Source: Rugalucina vietnamica
Lineage: Eukaryota; Mollusca; Bivalvia; Lucinida; Lucinidae
Assembly: GCA_964017185.1 (NCBI GenBank)
Contig: OZ024873.1
Span: forward strand, 48,036,760 to 48,100,759
Length of the DNA: 64,000 nucleotides
Direction: 5' to 3'
The notes beneath the pieces are model-generated. The model made no database searches, had not been told where the DNA came from, and saw nothing but the letters and a program-made list of their open reading frames with translations. The position numbers and the translations under genes are program-made. Position 1 is the stretch's first letter. Each line of letters begins with the position of its first letter. Below are positions 43,592-54,290 of this stretch, in pieces.

Positions 43592-43737
43592 CTAAATTAC
43601 ATGTAAATATCATTTTGAGTTGGGAGTTGTCAGAAAGCTCAGTGAAATGGCGATGGTAACCTGACTAAATTACATGTAAATATCATTTTGAGTTGGGAGT
43701 TGTCAGAAAGCTCAGTGAAATGGCGATGGTAACCTGA
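43592..43737. repeat. Perfect 73-bp tandem duplication
   Basis: The unit beginning CTAAATTACATGTAAATATC and ending GATGGTAACCTGA occurs twice in a row with no visible difference, so it is very recent or conserved. Confidence 0.9.
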
Positions 43738-44250
43738 CAATAATTGATTCATGAGGTGTAAAATATCACGAATGTCATAGAATTATTCAGCATTGAGTGC
43801 ATTATGGTGATTGTTAGTCAAATACATGCTTTGTATAATACTATAGTGGAACGCATACGTTTGTAAAGAAAGCGCACCCGCAATATTTTATACGAAATAG
43901 CAGCATGTAACGGATGATTTTTCAGTTAATGTAATGAAAAAGTATCAGGTATGAAAGGAGTAAATCAGTTTATGAAAAAATAATATCTTATCACAGAAGA
44001 AAATTACTTCTCTCGCGAAAATATTTAAGTCCGTGATTGAGAATGAATTATTTTTAAATATGGCATGCAAAGATACACTTTCTGTCATTCAGTTTCAATA
44101 GTATGTGTTTCCAATTAAAGTGTTGCAACAAACGTATCCATGTTTCATTACAATCTAGGCAGAATGCAGAATGCCTAAGGGCAATTATTAAGGATGTGCA
44201 TTTTTACCAATGTTGCTGTTCAAATCATGATGACAATTAATTGTTTAATA
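43738..44250. other. Intergenic upstream of copy C, no gene seen
   Basis: AT-rich, without supported frames or repeat matches. Confidence 0.4.
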
Positions 44251-44442
44251 TATGAAGCTTCGCATGAGAAAACCAACAATCTGGGTTTTCGACCAGGCCT
44301 GATATAAACTGGCATGTACAGTCACAGAAACAAGCTAGACGCTTGAAATAAAATATTGGATCTAGTAAGAAGAGGAATTGTACTATTCGTGCAGGTACTG
44401 CACAGCTGATCTTCGCCGTTGTTTTCGCATAAGCAGATTGTT
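44251..44442. mobile_element. MITE-2 copy, rearranged, ~60 bp upstream of copy C
   Basis: TATGAAGCTTCGCATGAGAA and ACCAACAATCTGGGTTTTCG mark one end. The remainder (AGGAATTGTACTATTCGTG, AGCTGATCTTCGCCG, TTTTCGCATAAGCAGATTG) is in the opposite sense. It ends within 60 bp of the copy C start codon. Confidence 0.65.
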
Positions 44443-44498
44443 ATTTAATATTCGGTGTTCCTTTTCAATTTCATATTATCATTCAAAAATTGGTAAGA

Positions 44499-45195
44499 AT
44501 GGTATTCAAAGAATTTCTGATAGTTTTATGTGCCACCATGATGGTAAAAACAAGCGGAGAATCTAATATCAGCAGTTATATACGGAATATTTCACAAGTT
44601 TTGTGTCCATTTACAAACTTTTGTTCTACGAAAACGGAAATATCTGACAATGAAAATATTACTCCCTGCTGCTCGAAATGTTCTTGTGATAGATCTACCT
44701 GTTACCATACTGAAAATTGCTGCCCGGATATAGAACCGATACCCACGATTTCCACAAACATGATATGTGCGGACACTATGACTAAATTCAGGCACTGGCT
44801 TTCCCCGCCCAAGCACAATGGTTATACATACGGCATTAAATTTTATTATATTGTAGCTAATTGCCCTACAGGCTATGAAAACGAGTTTGTTGACGCCAAA
44901 TGCAGGGGTCAAAATCAGACGGAGCTGGACGATTTTCTCTGGGTTTCTCACAAAACAAACAATGTGATATATCAAAATCAATATTGTGCAAAATGTCATG
45001 GTGTCGAAAATTGGGTGTCTTGGAACTTAAGAAGTAATTGCATTACGCAATTAATTGACTCCGGTTTTAATAATTTAACCACAGTCCTTCTTTCTGATGC
45101 ATGTGAAATTCATAACGAAGTACCAGAATCCAAAGAAGATGTTTCAAGACGATATCAGTGTTACTTGCCAGACATTACTTCTTGTAATGTATCAG
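44499..45195 (+). CDS. Copy C exon 1: signal peptide + somatomedin-B-like Cys-rich ectodomain
   Basis: Donor CAG|gtattg, phase 1, the same boundary as in A and B. I take the ATG at 44499 because MVFKEFLIVLCATMMV aligns with MVFIEVLFILIAF of copy B; an in-frame ATG three codons earlier (44490) is also possible. After the signal the motifs are SSYIRNISQVLCPFTNFC, CCSKCSCDRSTCYHTENCC, CRGQNQTELDDFLWVS, IYQNQYCAKCHGVENWVSW and QCYLPDITSCNVS. It is the most diverged copy but has all exon boundaries and cysteines conserved. Exons 2 and 3 are at 48411 and 53333, giving about 590 residues. Confidence 0.82.
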
Positions 45196-45244
45196 GTATT
45201 GACATTACGTTTTTGTTTTGCTATATTTTGTTTTAATATAACAT

Positions 45245-45451
45245 CAGAATAACATATCCTTGCAATAAATACCCCCTTAGACCCCACTTATACAGTAAAA
45301 ACTCGGGTTTACAGGAGTATACCTTATTTTCTAATTTTTGCTCCAAAACATCGATTGTTGTGGGTACTCGTTAGAACCGCCTCGCCCCACAATCTATGTT
45401 TAGAGACATATAAATGTTTTCTTAATATTGCATGGACAACTTTGCGTAATG
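45245..45451 (-). mobile_element. MITE-1 copy with deleted hairpin centre
   Basis: TGCAATAAATACCCCCTTAG, CCAAAACATCGATTGTTGTG and GTTAGAACCGCCTCGCC lead directly into CCACAATCTATGTT, so one hairpin arm is partly missing. It ends CATGGACAACTTTGCGTAATG. Confidence 0.7.
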
Positions 45452-45703
45452 TTTTGCTATAATTTTTTAAAATTATAATGGAAAACAATAACCAGTAACT
45501 TGCACAATATTAAACAAGACCTGTAATGGAAACCAATATATACTGACGTCAATAAAAACGTCTCATCCAAAATGTTGCATAACTTGGCCAGTAGATATAC
45601 AATATAAACGAAATTTGCATTTGCCTTATTTCCACGTTCACGCTTATGGTATAGCATAAACCGAAAGCCATTATACAGGCGTTTTTGACGTGAAAATTCT
45701 TGA

Positions 45704-46912
45704 AAAAAAAAAAGTACAAGTAGGCAAAGATCAGGAAAAGGCGCAATCAGAAAAAGACTCCCACTCCAAAAACCAAGGTGGGAAAAAACCAAACTAACAA
45801 TCAGGTACTTATACCATGAAAACATTTCGTAAGACGAATGAGCAGCTATTTTCCCAATAGGTGGCCACTCAGTTACCTTAACTTAACTAAAATATGCAAA
45901 CATACATAAGGCGCCAACAGCACAAAAATATTTTAAACACCAAGACATAAAACAAAAAGAACCACCACAGAAGTATCGACTTGGAACGATCAGTAACACA
46001 AAGTTACTGGCGGGTTTAAATCGATTTTACACGGCCGTAACCTCACCCTCAGCTTCTGCAGTGGTTCATAACATTTAGTTAGTTCTTCGGTCCTCGTGGT
46101 GAATCTCTAACTAGTAAATGAATCATCAAGAACAAACAAATAAATCATGATAAACATCCTGATGAATCAAAAACCAGGACTCACAGATTCAGTAAGCTGC
46201 CCGACGATGGAGATCCCTGGGCGCCAAATAACTTACTAACTCCGGAGCTAAAGAAAAACATCAGTTGGACCCCGGTGGGCCAAGCAACAGACAAGAAGCT
46301 CCGGCCCCAACCAACTAAAATGAATAGCTTTAAGTCGGGGCCATCATAGAGTCTGACGCCCGACCCACCGGCGTGCAATTAAAGAAGGCAGCATAGTTAT
46401 CAACCGTGATTGGGTTAAAAACTAAGCATGCAGACTGTCGCATAACATTCAAGTTATAACCTATACGTCTGTAACGTGTTAAGATTTTTCTAAACTGAAA
46501 AGAAAAATCATTACTTCCTATAAGTTTCTTAAATTTGTAAACCAAGTCACCATAAAATTCTGGTTCCGAAAGACCCTCACTTAAAAGAGTCTTTAACCCA
46601 ACATTATATTTGGAAATCAATTCATAGTGTCTACGATAAAATTTAGAAAAGGTTTTAGGAAGTTTATGATACCGATAGCCCTGTTGGAGAAGTTTGGCCG
46701 TTAAAGATTTATTTCGAGCGTTGAAGTCTGTAACATGATTGCAGACTCTAGCAAACCTAATAAGTTGCGAAATGTATACACCATAAGAAGCACGACGAGG
46801 AACGTCACCATCCAAAAACGGAAAATTTACTATATCAAAATCAAAATTGAAAGCCGTGCAAAGCCGTTTTACAAACTTAAGAACAACAAAATTTAAAAAC
46901 ATAACATTACTG
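45704..46912 (-). mobile_element. LINE (R1) copy with intact C-terminal coding part
   Basis: The best copy of the family in the window. On minus it reads a reverse-transcriptase C-terminal region (46330-46902), the stop, then a ~620-bp 3' UTR ending in CTACTTGTAC and a T-rich end at 45704. It defines the R1 3' UTR as the tail of this element and so links about a dozen scattered fragments. Confidence 0.8.
46330..46902 (-). CDS. Reverse-transcriptase C-terminal region of LINE-like element
   Basis: 190 codons open on minus. Motifs: IVNFPFLDGDVPR, SYGVYISQLIRFARVCNHV, LTAKLLQQGYRYHKL, FSKFYRRHYELISKYN, LSEPEFYGDLVYKFKKL and a terminal CTPVGRASDSMMAPT. The catalytic palm is not present, so this is a 5'-truncated element. 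An 'FPFLDG..YISQLIR' thumb-like region is frequent in retroelements annotated as uncharacterised in molluscs and cnidarians. I place it with non-LTR-type retroelements; a Penelope-like affinity is an alternative. Confidence 0.7.
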   Translation of the reverse strand: MFLNFVVLKFVKRLCTAFNFDFDIVNFPFLDGDVPRRASYGVYISQLIRFARVCNHVTDFNARNKSLTAKLLQQGYRYHKLPKTFSKFYRRHYELISKYNVGLKTLLSEGLSEPEFYGDLVYKFKKLIGSNDFSFQFRKILTRYRRIGYNLNVMRQSACLVFNPITVDNYAAFFNCTPVGRASDSMMAPT

Positions 46913-48104
46913 GACTACGTGAAGTTATAATACTGAAAATTACATAGGCACTTTTCACAAGAAAAGAAAAAGACGGAATGAAAAAAAAAAAAGATACTGT
47001 TCGGTTTCTGGCGTTCGAAGCGACTCCATAGTCCGGGACCAGCGTTCGCTTTGGCATAAGATTTCCTCTATCGATTTTTGTAAACCTAGCTATTTCGCCG
47101 AAGTTTCTGTAGCAAAATCTTTTTGACGTCGACGTCTCTTATGCTTACGAATTCTAATGTTGAAACATTTCAGAAATGATGCCGTTATATTCGGATGCAT
47201 ATTTTGAGTTAATTTTCATAACGTAGTCTCATTATTTCAAATGAATAGCCAAGAATTGAGCAATGGTATTCTAACGCTTATTTCCCTAGATGCCAAATAC
47301 ACGTTATCCGAAGGGACGTTCGTTTCACACTGAAAGGCAGGAGAAGTAACGATTGAAACTATTCTTTGTCAAATAACACAGCCAGGATAGCCTTTGAAAT
47401 GTTTTTGACCATTTTGATGGCGATTATCATTTAAGAATTGATCATTAGCAGAAGTGAAGTCAATAACGATAGAGAACGAAATTCGGTTTTCAAAAAATGT
47501 ATTTGAACAGCATATGGTCACGTATGGATATCCCACTCTATGGCTTATGTGTTGGTATTGCAAAGGAGCCTTTCAATAATCGAAAGATAGCCCGCTTAAT
47601 GAACAGAATAGAGATTTTGCGAGGGGTGTATGTTTTCAACAGCATGTCATTTTTCAAGCAGCTGCCTGAATAATTCCATTTCAGCATTTTCGAATGCGTA
47701 AAAGGTTAGCAAAAGATATGACCAATATTTAAAATAATTAAAGGTGTTAATCTTGGTTGTATGACGTGTCAAAGTTGACTGAGGCGTTTTTTGTTGATGT
47801 CAGTATATTAAGGACTTATGTATAGACACGTTTTATTACATTTTGATGATTTACCTGAATTATTTCTTTTATTATTATTATTGTACAGGAACGTGGAATG
47901 AGCGGTAGGCTCAGAGCCTTTCAGTTATTTTTCAACAACTTCCGGGTTAAATCGGCCCGCCATATTTTGCTGCTTCGCGTTAATATATATAAACAAAGTT
48001 AATACAGATAAAATATCACAATGTGCTCAATAGGAGAACACATGGTCAACAGAAATTTGATGCAATTTGATTAAAATCCCGACAAAAGCAATGATTTAAA
48101 GCAA

Positions 48105-48105
<1 letters not shown>
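46913..48105. other. Intron 1 of copy C, middle part
   Basis: No gene or repeat recognised. A 12-bp A run lies at about 46980. Confidence 0.4.

Positions 48106-48181
<76 letters not shown>
48106..48181. repeat. (AAT)n followed by poly(A)
   Basis: AAT units from 48106 run into an A tract of about 45 bp ending at 48181. Confidence 0.95.
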
Positions 48182-48185
<4 letters not shown>

Positions 48186-48207
48186 CAATATACATGTACT
48201 ATTCACA

Positions 48208-48361
48208 ATTTTTGCATTATCTACTGGTAATTCCCAGCTTACCGAAATCAATATTTAAAATATAGATAACGGGTTATTACTTTTCTTTCAGGAGGGGTTT
48301 GGTTACCTGTATTTCCAATATTAATTATGTGTAAGCTGGGAACCAGCAGATAATGCAAAAA
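48208..48361. mobile_element. 154-bp hairpin MITE next to copy C exon 2
   Basis: TTTTTGCATTATCTACTGG and GTAATTCCCAGCTTAC at the left are mirrored by GTAAGCTGGGAACCAGC and AGATAATGCAAAAA at the right. It ends 49 bp before exon 2. Confidence 0.75.
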
Positions 48362-48410
48362 TGGTAAATGATGCATTCTTTCGATTTTGAACATTTTCGG
48401 ATCTCTTCAG

Positions 48411-48718
48411 GGCTCTGGACACACTATGATTCGAGTATCGAAATAGCGTGTAGCAGCTTCAAACAGATATACTTTAAGCAAGTAGACTCACTCATCGATT
48501 TTGTCATCTACAAGAACGTGTTCTGCTGGCTTTGTAATGAAAAAGCTGAACCAGATGTCCAAACACAGTGTCCACACCTGGGGGACTATGCGATACGTTC
48601 ACCGTTCAGTAGTTTCAGCGGTTTGATCGACTACAAACGACTGGACGAGATGTCGATAAAGGAATCGACAGTAGAAAGCCTACGATGTGCTAGGTCGGAA
48701 TTTTGGGATAAATACCTG
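48411..48718 (+). CDS. Copy C exon 2: YKNxFCWLCN module
   Basis: Acceptor ATCTCTTCAG|GGCTCTGG and donor CTG|gtaagc; 308 bp, one codon longer than in A and B, phases 1 in and 0 out. The translation carries LWTHYDSSIEIACSSFKQ, then VIYKNVFCWLCN, a TQCPHLGD..SPFSSFSGLIDYKR block and RCARSEFWDKYL. The frame is intact. Confidence 0.82.
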
Positions 48719-48756
48719 GTAAGCCTTATATGACAGGGTCTTTATACTCATGTACT

Positions 48757-49375
48757 TCTATATGCACACCGGTGGGTGGGACGTCAGACTCTATTATGGC
48801 CCCGGTTGGGGCCGGAGCTTCTTGTCTGTTGCTTGATTTTCTTTTGTTCCAGATTGTCATTACTAGTGATGTTGTTTGGCACTCAGGGATCTCCAGTCGC
48901 TGGACAGCATATGGTATCTGTGAGTCCTCGTTTTTGATTCATCATTGTGTTTATTATGTTTTCTTTGTTTGCCCTTGATGATTCATTGACTAGTTAGAGA
49001 TTCAACATGACGACCAAACTAACTAAATGTTGTGATCAACTGCAGAAGCTGGGGGTGATGATATGACCATGTAAAACTGACTTACGCCCGTGAGTATTTT
49101 AATATTACTGATCGTTCCAAGGCGATACTAATTGTTTGATGTGTTAGTATTGAATTTTTGTGCTGCTTTCGCCTTATGTACTATTTCATATATTTAGATG
49201 GTAACTGAGTGGCCGCCTATATGGTAATAGCTGCTAACTCAGCTTACGATATGTTCTCTTACTAGTATAAGTACGCACCTGATAGTCAATTTAGTTTTTC
49301 CCATCTCGATATTTTGGAGTTGGAATTTCTTTCTGATTGCGCCATTTTCTGATCAGTGCCTACCTTTACCCTTAT
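48757..49375 (+). mobile_element. LINE (R1) 3' end just after copy C exon 2
   Basis: Starts in the last codons (CACCGGTGGGTGGGACGTCA, CTCTATTATGGCCCCGG) 38 bp after the exon 2 donor and runs through the 3' UTR to GTGCCTACCTTTACC. Sense is plus, the same as the fragment after exon 2 of copy A. Confidence 0.8.
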
Positions 49376-49545
49376 ATGAAACGAACTTTAATTTTGCTTT
49401 GATCTTTCTTCTCAGTACACAGCAATGACCATGTCGAGAGGAGGGATTCTTCAAGTGTTTCAAGATGTTTAGATGTTTGATATACTTTTTACACAAAATA
49501 TGTTAAATTCTTATAAGCGATTACAATAGCACTAATCCGCATGTA

Positions 49546-49821
49546 CATTACGAAAACATGCCCATGCAATGTACAGAGATTTTTAAAGTTGTAAAAAATA
49601 AAAATTTGTCGGAAGAAAAACTTTGATATATTTTTCTTATTGTTGCTCAAAACATAGATTGTGGGTATATGTTAGAACCACCTCGGTGAGGCAGTTCTAA
49701 CGAGTACCCACAATCTATGTTTTGGAGCAAAAATAAGAAAAATAGGAAAACCCCTGCAATCCCCAGTTTTTCTATATAAAAGTGGGGTTTAAGGGGTGTT
49801 TATTGCACGGACATGCTGATG
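49546..49821 (+). mobile_element. MITE-1 copy, well preserved
   Basis: CATTACGAAAACATGCCCAT start, GCACGGACATGCTGATG end, with the full ATAGATTGTGGGTA..TACCCACAATCTAT hairpin. Confidence 0.85.
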
Positions 49822-50010
49822 TTTGCAATTCTATCCACGCAGTTGATGTCTCTTAAAGGGATACATTACTAATGGATTCCCGCACAGCATTTTCATGAAA
49901 CTTCACATGCGTAAAGATAATTGTTTCCTTGGACTAAAATAAAAATGGAGGGTCACCGTCCTTGTTTCCGTGGCATCAGAATTTTTTGTACGCTTCTCGT
50001 ACATTTCAGG

Positions 50011-50610
50011 AAAAAGGTACAAGTAGGCAAAGATCAGGAAAAGGCGCAATCAGAAAAAGATTCCCACTCCAAAAACCGAGGTGGGAAAAAAACAAACTAA
50101 CAATCAGGTACTTATACCATGAAACATATCGTAAGCCGAATGAGCAGCTATTTTCCCAATAGGTGGCCACTCAGTTACCTTAACTTAACTAAAAATATGA
50201 AAACATACATAAGGCGCCAACAGCACAAAAAATTTTTAAACACCAAGACATAAAACAAAAAGAACCACCACAGAAGTATCGACTTGGAACGATCAGTAAC
50301 ACAAAGTCACTGGCGGGCTCAAACCGGTTTTACAGGTACCTAACCTCACCCTCAGCTTCTGCAGTGGTTCATAAGATTTAGTTAGTTATTCGGTCCTCGT
50401 GGTGAATCTCTAACTAGTCAATAAATCATCAAGAACAAACAAATAAATCATGATAAACATCCTGATGAATCAAAAACCAGGACTCACAGATTGAGTAAGC
50501 TGCCCGACGATGGAGATCCCTGGGCGCCGAATAACCTACTAACTCCGGAGCAAAAGAAAAACACCAGTTGGACCCCGGTGGGCGAAGCAACAGACAAGAA
50601 GCTCCGGCCC
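50011..50610 (-). mobile_element. LINE (R1) 3'-UTR copy
   Basis: AAAAAGGTACAAGTAGGCAA to AACAGACAAGAAGCTCCGG; almost the complete 3' UTR in reverse, very similar to 45704-46320. Confidence 0.8.
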
Positions 50611-51905
50611 GTTTTTACATATAATTAACCTTATACACGTATTGGGATATATCAGTTACCAGAGAACGTCTTTAAGAATAAAAATAAACAATATGTACAT
50701 CCGCTTTAGGACTTTATTGTACAGAAACAAACAGAAAAGGGTTCTACAGCTTGCAACGTCATTTAAAGATTAGGTTGTTTTTATGTCTGTGAAGCCCGAA
50801 GGTTAAAACAACTAAATGTTTTTTCATTATCCAGTGAAAGCTGAAATCTGATTTTCAATAGTTATATTTACATTTTATATTATCAATCAAGTATCAGATT
50901 TTTCATTGCACATATCATCGCTCATTTTCATATTATTTGACATTTAATACGACGACGTAACTTTGGAACAGCCAAAACGTCAAATTTTAGCGCTTACCGT
51001 CATGACGATACGCGACAGGCGTCGCGCCAACAAGAGTAAACAAACAACGTCACTGGCTGGGTTTGACGTCGCCCCGCCTATAGGCGTGGCCTCTAGATCA
51101 CGTGAATTAATGTTTTTCATTGGGAAATGAAGAACATCAAGAAAGAAACTTTCAACTAGGGCGATTGCAATAAAAATGTAAATATTGAGAAATCAAAACA
51201 TAACGACGTTAAAAGCTACGCGTAACATGCACACCTTTAATGCCGGCGTTGCGCAAACAGTGTGCTCATAAAAATAGTAATGTTCCCTTAATTTTGCAAA
51301 CTTAAACAACGTATATACGTAGAGAAAACAATTCTTCCGGATATCGTGTCCGTGTATGCCCATGTAAACCTTATTTTCACATAATGAAACTAGGCTGAAC
51401 ATGGGTATACATGTTTTAGTTTTATCTTCATCTCAAAAACATTTATCGCCAGTGGCGTTATTGTTTACATCCATTGAACTAATGGATACGCCACTGTGTG
51501 CAAATTAGTGATAATTTACTATAAACGAAATTCCGTACGAAAGGAAGAGTCTTTAAACGTCGCATGTAAAACATTATTGTCCGCCGAGAATGAGTCCATT
51601 TGAAAAAAATAGGTTTTAGGATATTCTTCCTGATCATTGCCTTCATGTACCTTTTTATCATAATGATAGCCTTAGAATCGAAGTCATTTTTCTTTTAATT
51701 AACGCGTGATATCATCGGAGAGATGCGATATTTAATTCACTCCGGCTTGGCCGTCGTGACCTGTACGTCGTAACCTGTCCTCCAACGCCCCGCGTTAATC
51801 GCGATAGTTCAAAATAAAATTATTATTGCCTGCGCACCCGACAAGAAAATATCATTGTATCGAAGGTTTTTGTCAGGGATAGATAGAGGATATTTGCTTT
51901 TTTGA
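50611..51905. other. Intron 2 of copy C, middle part
   Basis: No gene seen. A GC-richer patch near 50940-51110 holds several ACGTC/GACGTC words and CACGTG-like sites; significance unknown. Confidence 0.4.
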
Positions 51906-52026
51906 GGTGAATACCAAATATATTTCATCGAGTGAGTTGAAAACATCAGAATTTTCACGAGTGCGCAGCACGAGTGAAAATTTTTATGTTTTCAACTCAC
52001 GAGATGAAATATATTTGGTATTCACC
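51906..52026. repeat. 121-bp near-perfect hairpin
   Basis: GGTGAATACCAAATATATTT and GAGTTGAAAACAT are mirrored by ATGTTTTCAACTC and AAATATATTTGGTATTCACC, with a loop around TCACGAGTGCGCAGCACGAG. Confidence 0.85.
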
Positions 52027-52988
52027 GAAAAAAAGCAAATTTTCTTTTTATTTTATACAATACACAGGCATTTTCCAATTCACAAGGCAGGCGATGAAAA
52101 TGCAAAAACCAAAATTTTTTGAAAACACAAATAATTTTGGTACCACACTGTTCCTTATGATCTAACTAAGAAAATGAATACCCACACTTTATGTTTTCGT
52201 TCACAAATAACGGAGTTATAGGCGTTTGAATTTCTGAAGTGAGACACATTTAATGACGTCAAGTAAATGGAAACGTCAGAAGTAATCCAAAATCTACAGT
52301 GACGATATAGGCTGATATCAGTCACTAGTGACTTTTGATATCAGTGAGATTTGATATCAGTGAAATTTCATATCAATGAAAATACCAATTTTATCAAGTT
52401 TTGATATACATTGGTTTTCACTGTAAGGTATAAAATAAAAATACTTATCTACCCTGGTAGTCTGACCCTGCGTACACGTGTTCCTTTTCAACATTGACGT
52501 AACTTCGTTGCTAAGTGCATTCGACGTCGGAAACGTTCTATTTCAAAATGGCAAACGCAATTACAATGTTTTTAAATGTAAATAATATGAAAATCAAGCT
52601 GCGTCACCTTGAGATGTGCAAGAAAAAGAATTTATAATGCAACCACCCTACATATCGGCCTAATAAAGGGGGATTCATAAATAGAATCTTTATTTAGCTA
52701 CTGACCGAATAAAGGCCATCTCTACTGATTAAATAAAGACCGCGTTGCAATTTTGTTTAACGCAACAAAACGAAGCGCGCCAGTGACGTCAGTTACGTTT
52801 TGTGACGTCAATCTCCGCCATTCTTTATCAACAAAATCTACTGCTATGGTGGCCTATTTTGAGAAGTCGTTCAGCGGAGTGATTGCTAAAGCTGTTGACT
52901 AAGTAAGCAAAATGGCGGAAAGCAAATCTCCTCACATTAGGTGAGTTTTTTCGCGAAATTTGTCGGCTTTCGTTGCATTATAAAGTGA
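52027..52988. other. Intron 2 of copy C with clustered TGACGTCA-type words
   Basis: No gene. Short GATATCAGTGA repeats lie at 52310-52380, and CRE-like words (GTGACGTCA, ATGACGTCA, TTGTGACGTCAATC) at about 52254, 52784 and 52800. Confidence 0.5.
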
Positions 52989-53122
52989 ATAACTACCCCG
53001 CGACCAAAAATTAACTGATTTATCACGCTCGGACCGTAAGAAGATAAAAGGGCTCGCTGAAAGCTCGCCCTTTCATCCTCTTACTAATCCTCACGTGATA
53101 AAGCGGTCACGGGGTAGTTATT
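52989..53122. repeat. 134-bp hairpin near copy C exon 3
   Basis: ATAACTACCCCGCGACC, TTTATCACG and AAAGGGCTCGC are mirrored by GCTCGCCCTTT, CGTGATAAA and GGTCACGGGGTAGTTAT. It ends 210 bp before exon 3. Confidence 0.8.
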
Positions 53123-53332
53123 TACTATATACCATGCCTGTAAGGTACGGATAGACAAATCTAATCCTCGGGTCACAGTTTGGTATCTCTCGGTGAGCCT
53201 TGCTCGTGGTGCCAAAACGATCCTCAGGACCGATTTGTATAGCCATCCCCGACACTAATGTTAGATTGTTAAATTCTTAACTAAGGAAAATTGTTTTTTT
53301 TTCCCCCCAATTTATAGGTTTCATTTTTACAG

Positions 53333-54100
53333 GGACGATGTAGGACATTAAAGTGTCCGTTTGGAAGCCTAGCCTTCAGCGGTGCATGTAAACAGATTGT
53401 GTTTGATATTGTCCACAAAGAGGTCTGGATATTATGGATAGTCAACATCAAATATAACCGGTCTGAAATAGCTGACAGCCAAAAGGCGTCGCAGTTGGGA
53501 CAACAGATTGCAGAGGATATTGAGAATCGCTTAGGTCTTTATTCATGTGGCAACTGTTCACTGACGGTAAGGAAATCCTCCATCGATCGAGAGGCCATAG
53601 ATATTCTTGTTTTGTTAAAAAAACAACTGACACCATCTTGTCAATTAGATCTCATACATAAAGGGGTCCGAGCGGTCTCCGGCAAGAAAATGAGTATACG
53701 ATTAACCCCGGGGATTCTTTTAATGGTTTATGCCAAAATTGCGACAAAACGGGACTATGATGATATACTGATAGGTTCTGAAGTAATATATTATAGACAG
53801 GAAGAATTTTGCCATGGGAAAACACCATTCCACATCACAGAACCGGTGTGTCCACTCATAACGCTGACCTATTTAGAATCAATCAAACTGGAACACGAGA
53901 ATAAGAAAAACGCATTTCTCACTTTCTTTGAAGACGTTGAACACCGAAATGAATCAACAACAGTCCACGTTTGTACCGAGGACTATATTACAGCCATGCG
54001 TCAAAGTAGCGGAACTTCATCAAGCACACAGCTACAGTTTGTTGCTAGGCTTGTAAATCTTACGACTTTACTGACCTATCTGTTATGCATTTGCATTTGA
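53333..54100 (+). CDS. Copy C exon 3: C-terminal Cys domain, GPI-like tail
   Basis: Acceptor CATTTTTACAG|, phase 0; 255 residues to TGA at 54098-54100. It opens GRCRTLKCPFGSLAFSGACK and includes GLYSCGNCSLTV, TPSCQLDLI, ITEPVCPLITLTYLES and VHVCTEDYITAMRQ. The end is SSGTSSS followed by a spacer and LVNLTTLLTYLLCICI, the classical arrangement of a GPI-attachment signal (small residues, spacer, hydrophobic terminus); attachment is inference. No GPS or seven-helix region follows within 10 kb. Confidence 0.82.
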   Translation, partial: GRCRTLKCPFGSLAFSGACKQIVFDIVHKEVWILWIVNIKYNRSEIADSQKASQLGQQIAEDIENRLGLYSCGNCSLTVRKSSIDREAIDILVLLKKQLTPSCQLDLIHKGVRAVSGKKMSIRLTPGILLMVYAKIATKRDYDDILIGSEVIYYRQEEFCHGKTPFHITEPVCPLITLTYLESIKLEHENKKNAFLTFFEDVEHRNESTTVHVCTEDYITAMRQSSGTSSSTQLQFVARLVNLTTLLTYLLCICI

Positions 54101-54172
54101 AACCAACCTGGCTACTTTTTGACCCCATAACGTGATATAAGGCTTTGTGGATTGTAACTTAAATTTTATGGT

Positions 54173-54178
54173 ATTAAA
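54173..54178 (+). terminator. Candidate poly(A) signal ATTAAA of copy C
   Basis: The common variant hexamer ATTAAA lies 73 bp after the copy C stop. Confidence 0.4.
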
Positions 54179-54234
54179 TACATAGTGCTTATTTTTTGTC
54201 ATGTATTTTTTTTTTTTACTGTTTACTTTTTACT

Positions 54235-54235
<1 letters not shown>

Positions 54236-54288
<53 letters not shown>
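54236..54288. repeat. Poly(T) run
   Basis: About 53 T residues. Frames through it read as poly-Phe or poly-Lys and are not genes. Confidence 0.95.

Positions 54289-54290
<2 letters not shown>

Noticed and set aside
44592-44999. 135-codon minus-strand frame
   Set aside because: It is an antisense shadow of copy C exon 1, which has matching paralogues and splice sites on plus.
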